Shown here in pieces: positions 63,235 through 64,000 of a DNA stretch of 64,000 nucleotides. The stretch comes from Halomonas llamarensis (GTDB lineage Bacteria; Pseudomonadota; Gammaproteobacteria; Pseudomonadales; Halomonadaceae). The stretch covers positions 1 to 64,000 of the forward strand of contig NZ_JAMJPJ010000001.1 of NCBI RefSeq assembly GCF_023555005.1, written 5' to 3'. The position numbers were made by a program, and so were the translations under genes. Below the pieces are notes generated by a model. It was not told the DNA's origin. It did no database searches and saw nothing but the letters and a program-made list of their open reading frames with translations. Each line of letters opens with the position of its first letter. Within the stretch, counting starts at the first letter, position 1.

Positions 63235-64000
63235 TTAGCGCGCGTCGATGGCTATCTGCGCCGCTTCAACGAGCTCCTCGCCAATTCGCGGCGCCCACTT
63301 TTCGTAGACAGATTGTGTCGCGTCAACAAACGCTTGGTACTCGGCATCACTCAGCTCGGTGACCGTCACGCCGCGCTCTTGAATGGCGGCAAGGCGCTCG
63401 CTCTCTTGTTCGCGGGTCATAGCGATTTCCCACTCACCGGCCTCTACCGCGGTTTCACGCAGCAGCGTGCGCTCGCCTTCGCTAAGCGACTGCCACACTT
63501 GCTGATTCACGGCGAAAATCAGCGGGTCATTCATGTAGTTCCAAAGCGTCAGGTGCTCTTGACCCACTTGATCAATGCGCGCCACATCAAACACCGAGAG
63601 GGGATTTTCTTGGCCATCTACCGCGCCGGTGGTGAGTGCTGGCTTGGCATCCGCCCAGCTCATTTGCGTGGGGTCGGCGTCCAGCGCGCTGAATGTATCT
63701 TGGAAAAGCGGCGAGCCGACCACGCGGATTTTCAGATTCTCCAAATCGCTCGGCTCACTGACGGGGCCTTGGGAGTTAGATAGCTGGCGAAAACCGTTTT
63801 CACCCCAGGCCAGCGGTATAACACCGCGCGATTCGATGGCCTCAAACACCATTTCCCCGGCGTCACCGCCGGTGACCGCATCCACTGCGGCTTCATCGGG
63901 AATAAAAAACGGCAGCGAGAAGAGGTTAAGTTCCGGCACCTGTGGCGACCAGTTAATCGTCGAGCCGACGGCAGCGTCGATCAACCCCGAACGCATGGCG
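63235..64000 (-). CDS. TRAP transporter substrate-binding protein, DctP family (5' end cut off)
   Basis: The C-terminal 255 or so residues of a DctP protein; the gene continues past the right edge, so the Met at 63996 is internal. Family features: LFSLPFFIPDE, LENLKIRVVGSPLFQDTF (conserved carboxylate-binding Arg in KIRVV) and WADAKPALTTGAVDGQENPLS. It feeds the DctQM permease encoded 95 bp downstream. The ligand is unknown; this is a second TRAP system, distinct from the one at 26.7-29.6 kb. Confidence 0.92.
   Translation of the reverse strand, partial: AMRSGLIDAAVGSTINWSPQVPELNLFSLPFFIPDEAAVDAVTGGDAGEMVFEAIESRGVIPLAWGENGFRQLSNSQGPVSEPSDLENLKIRVVGSPLFQDTFSALDADPTQMSWADAKPALTTGAVDGQENPLSVFDVARIDQVGQEHLTLWNYMNDPLIFAVNQQVWQSLSEGERTLLRETAVEAGEWEIAMTREQESERLAAIQERGVTVTELSDAEYQAFVDATQSVYEKWAPRIGEELVEAAQIAIDAR

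Noticed and set aside
1-64000. CRISPR arrays, tRNA or rRNA genes, intact insertion sequences
   Set aside because: None seen on either strand; the repeats found are short or two-copy only.
1-64000. Many long antisense or out-of-frame open frames over GC-rich genes
   Set aside because: They mirror the codon structure of the real genes, lack ribosome sites and family motifs, and were left out.

Overview
The window looks like chromosomal DNA of a moderately halophilic gammaproteobacterium, most probably Halomonas or a close relative. This is inferred from the GC-rich coding style, the BCCT choline/betaine-type transporter, three TRAP-type uptake systems (one with a UspA protein at its end, as in Halomonas teaABCD) and a photoactive yellow protein locus. 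No rRNA, tRNA, CRISPR array or intact transposase was seen. Genes are dense, with short intergenic gaps and many ATGA/GTGA overlaps.

Layout: 1-5.4 kb holds the 3' part of a PAS histidine kinase with disturbed frames, then a YbbA/YbbP-type ABC exporter and an AttH-like lipoprotein in one operon. 5.4-13.8 kb is all on the minus strand. In transcription order it holds photoactive yellow protein (PYP), p-coumaroyl-CoA ligase, tyrosine ammonia-lyase, a chemoreceptor, a family-3 solute-binding protein and a membrane EAL phosphodiesterase: a light sensor with its chromophore pathway beside motility and c-di-GMP signalling genes. 14.1-23.9 kb is an acyl-chain/alcohol catabolic cluster (orphan Liv-type binding protein, two acyl-CoA synthetases, acyl-CoA dehydrogenase, thiolase, AraC regulator, GMC oxidoreductase). 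24.0-30.2 kb holds pxpABC (5-oxoprolinase), divergent from a TRAP transporter with a MarR-like regulator, a plausible pyroglutamate uptake and hydrolysis unit. A diguanylate cyclase follows (30.2-32.1 kb).

32.2-41.7 kb is a defence island bounded by a 42-bp direct repeat with one mismatch. The repeat lies in the 5' end of a short-chain dehydrogenase gene of which only scraps remain at both ends. Inside are an unknown 312-aa protein, a type III restriction-modification system (mod has a 3' frame break; res is intact), an overlapping ATPase plus small PD-(D/E)XK-like protein pair (the best candidate here for an undescribed defence system), and an AlbA_2/Schlafen-like gene interrupted by an in-frame TGA.

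42.0-49.0 kb is an envelope-stress/efflux unit (RND adaptor and pump, BaeS- and BaeR-like two-component system, Spy-like periplasmic protein). 49.2-55.7 kb has betT, a hybrid histidine kinase overlapping a periplasmic molybdopterin-fold protein that lacks any cysteine, a DUF2189 membrane protein and a UspA protein. The UspA gene is the last gene of a TAXI-TRAP operon (55.3-59.4 kb). The window closes with a KamA-like radical SAM protein and a second DctPQM TRAP operon, cut by the right edge.

All calls come from reading the sequence and from remembered family features; no database search was run.
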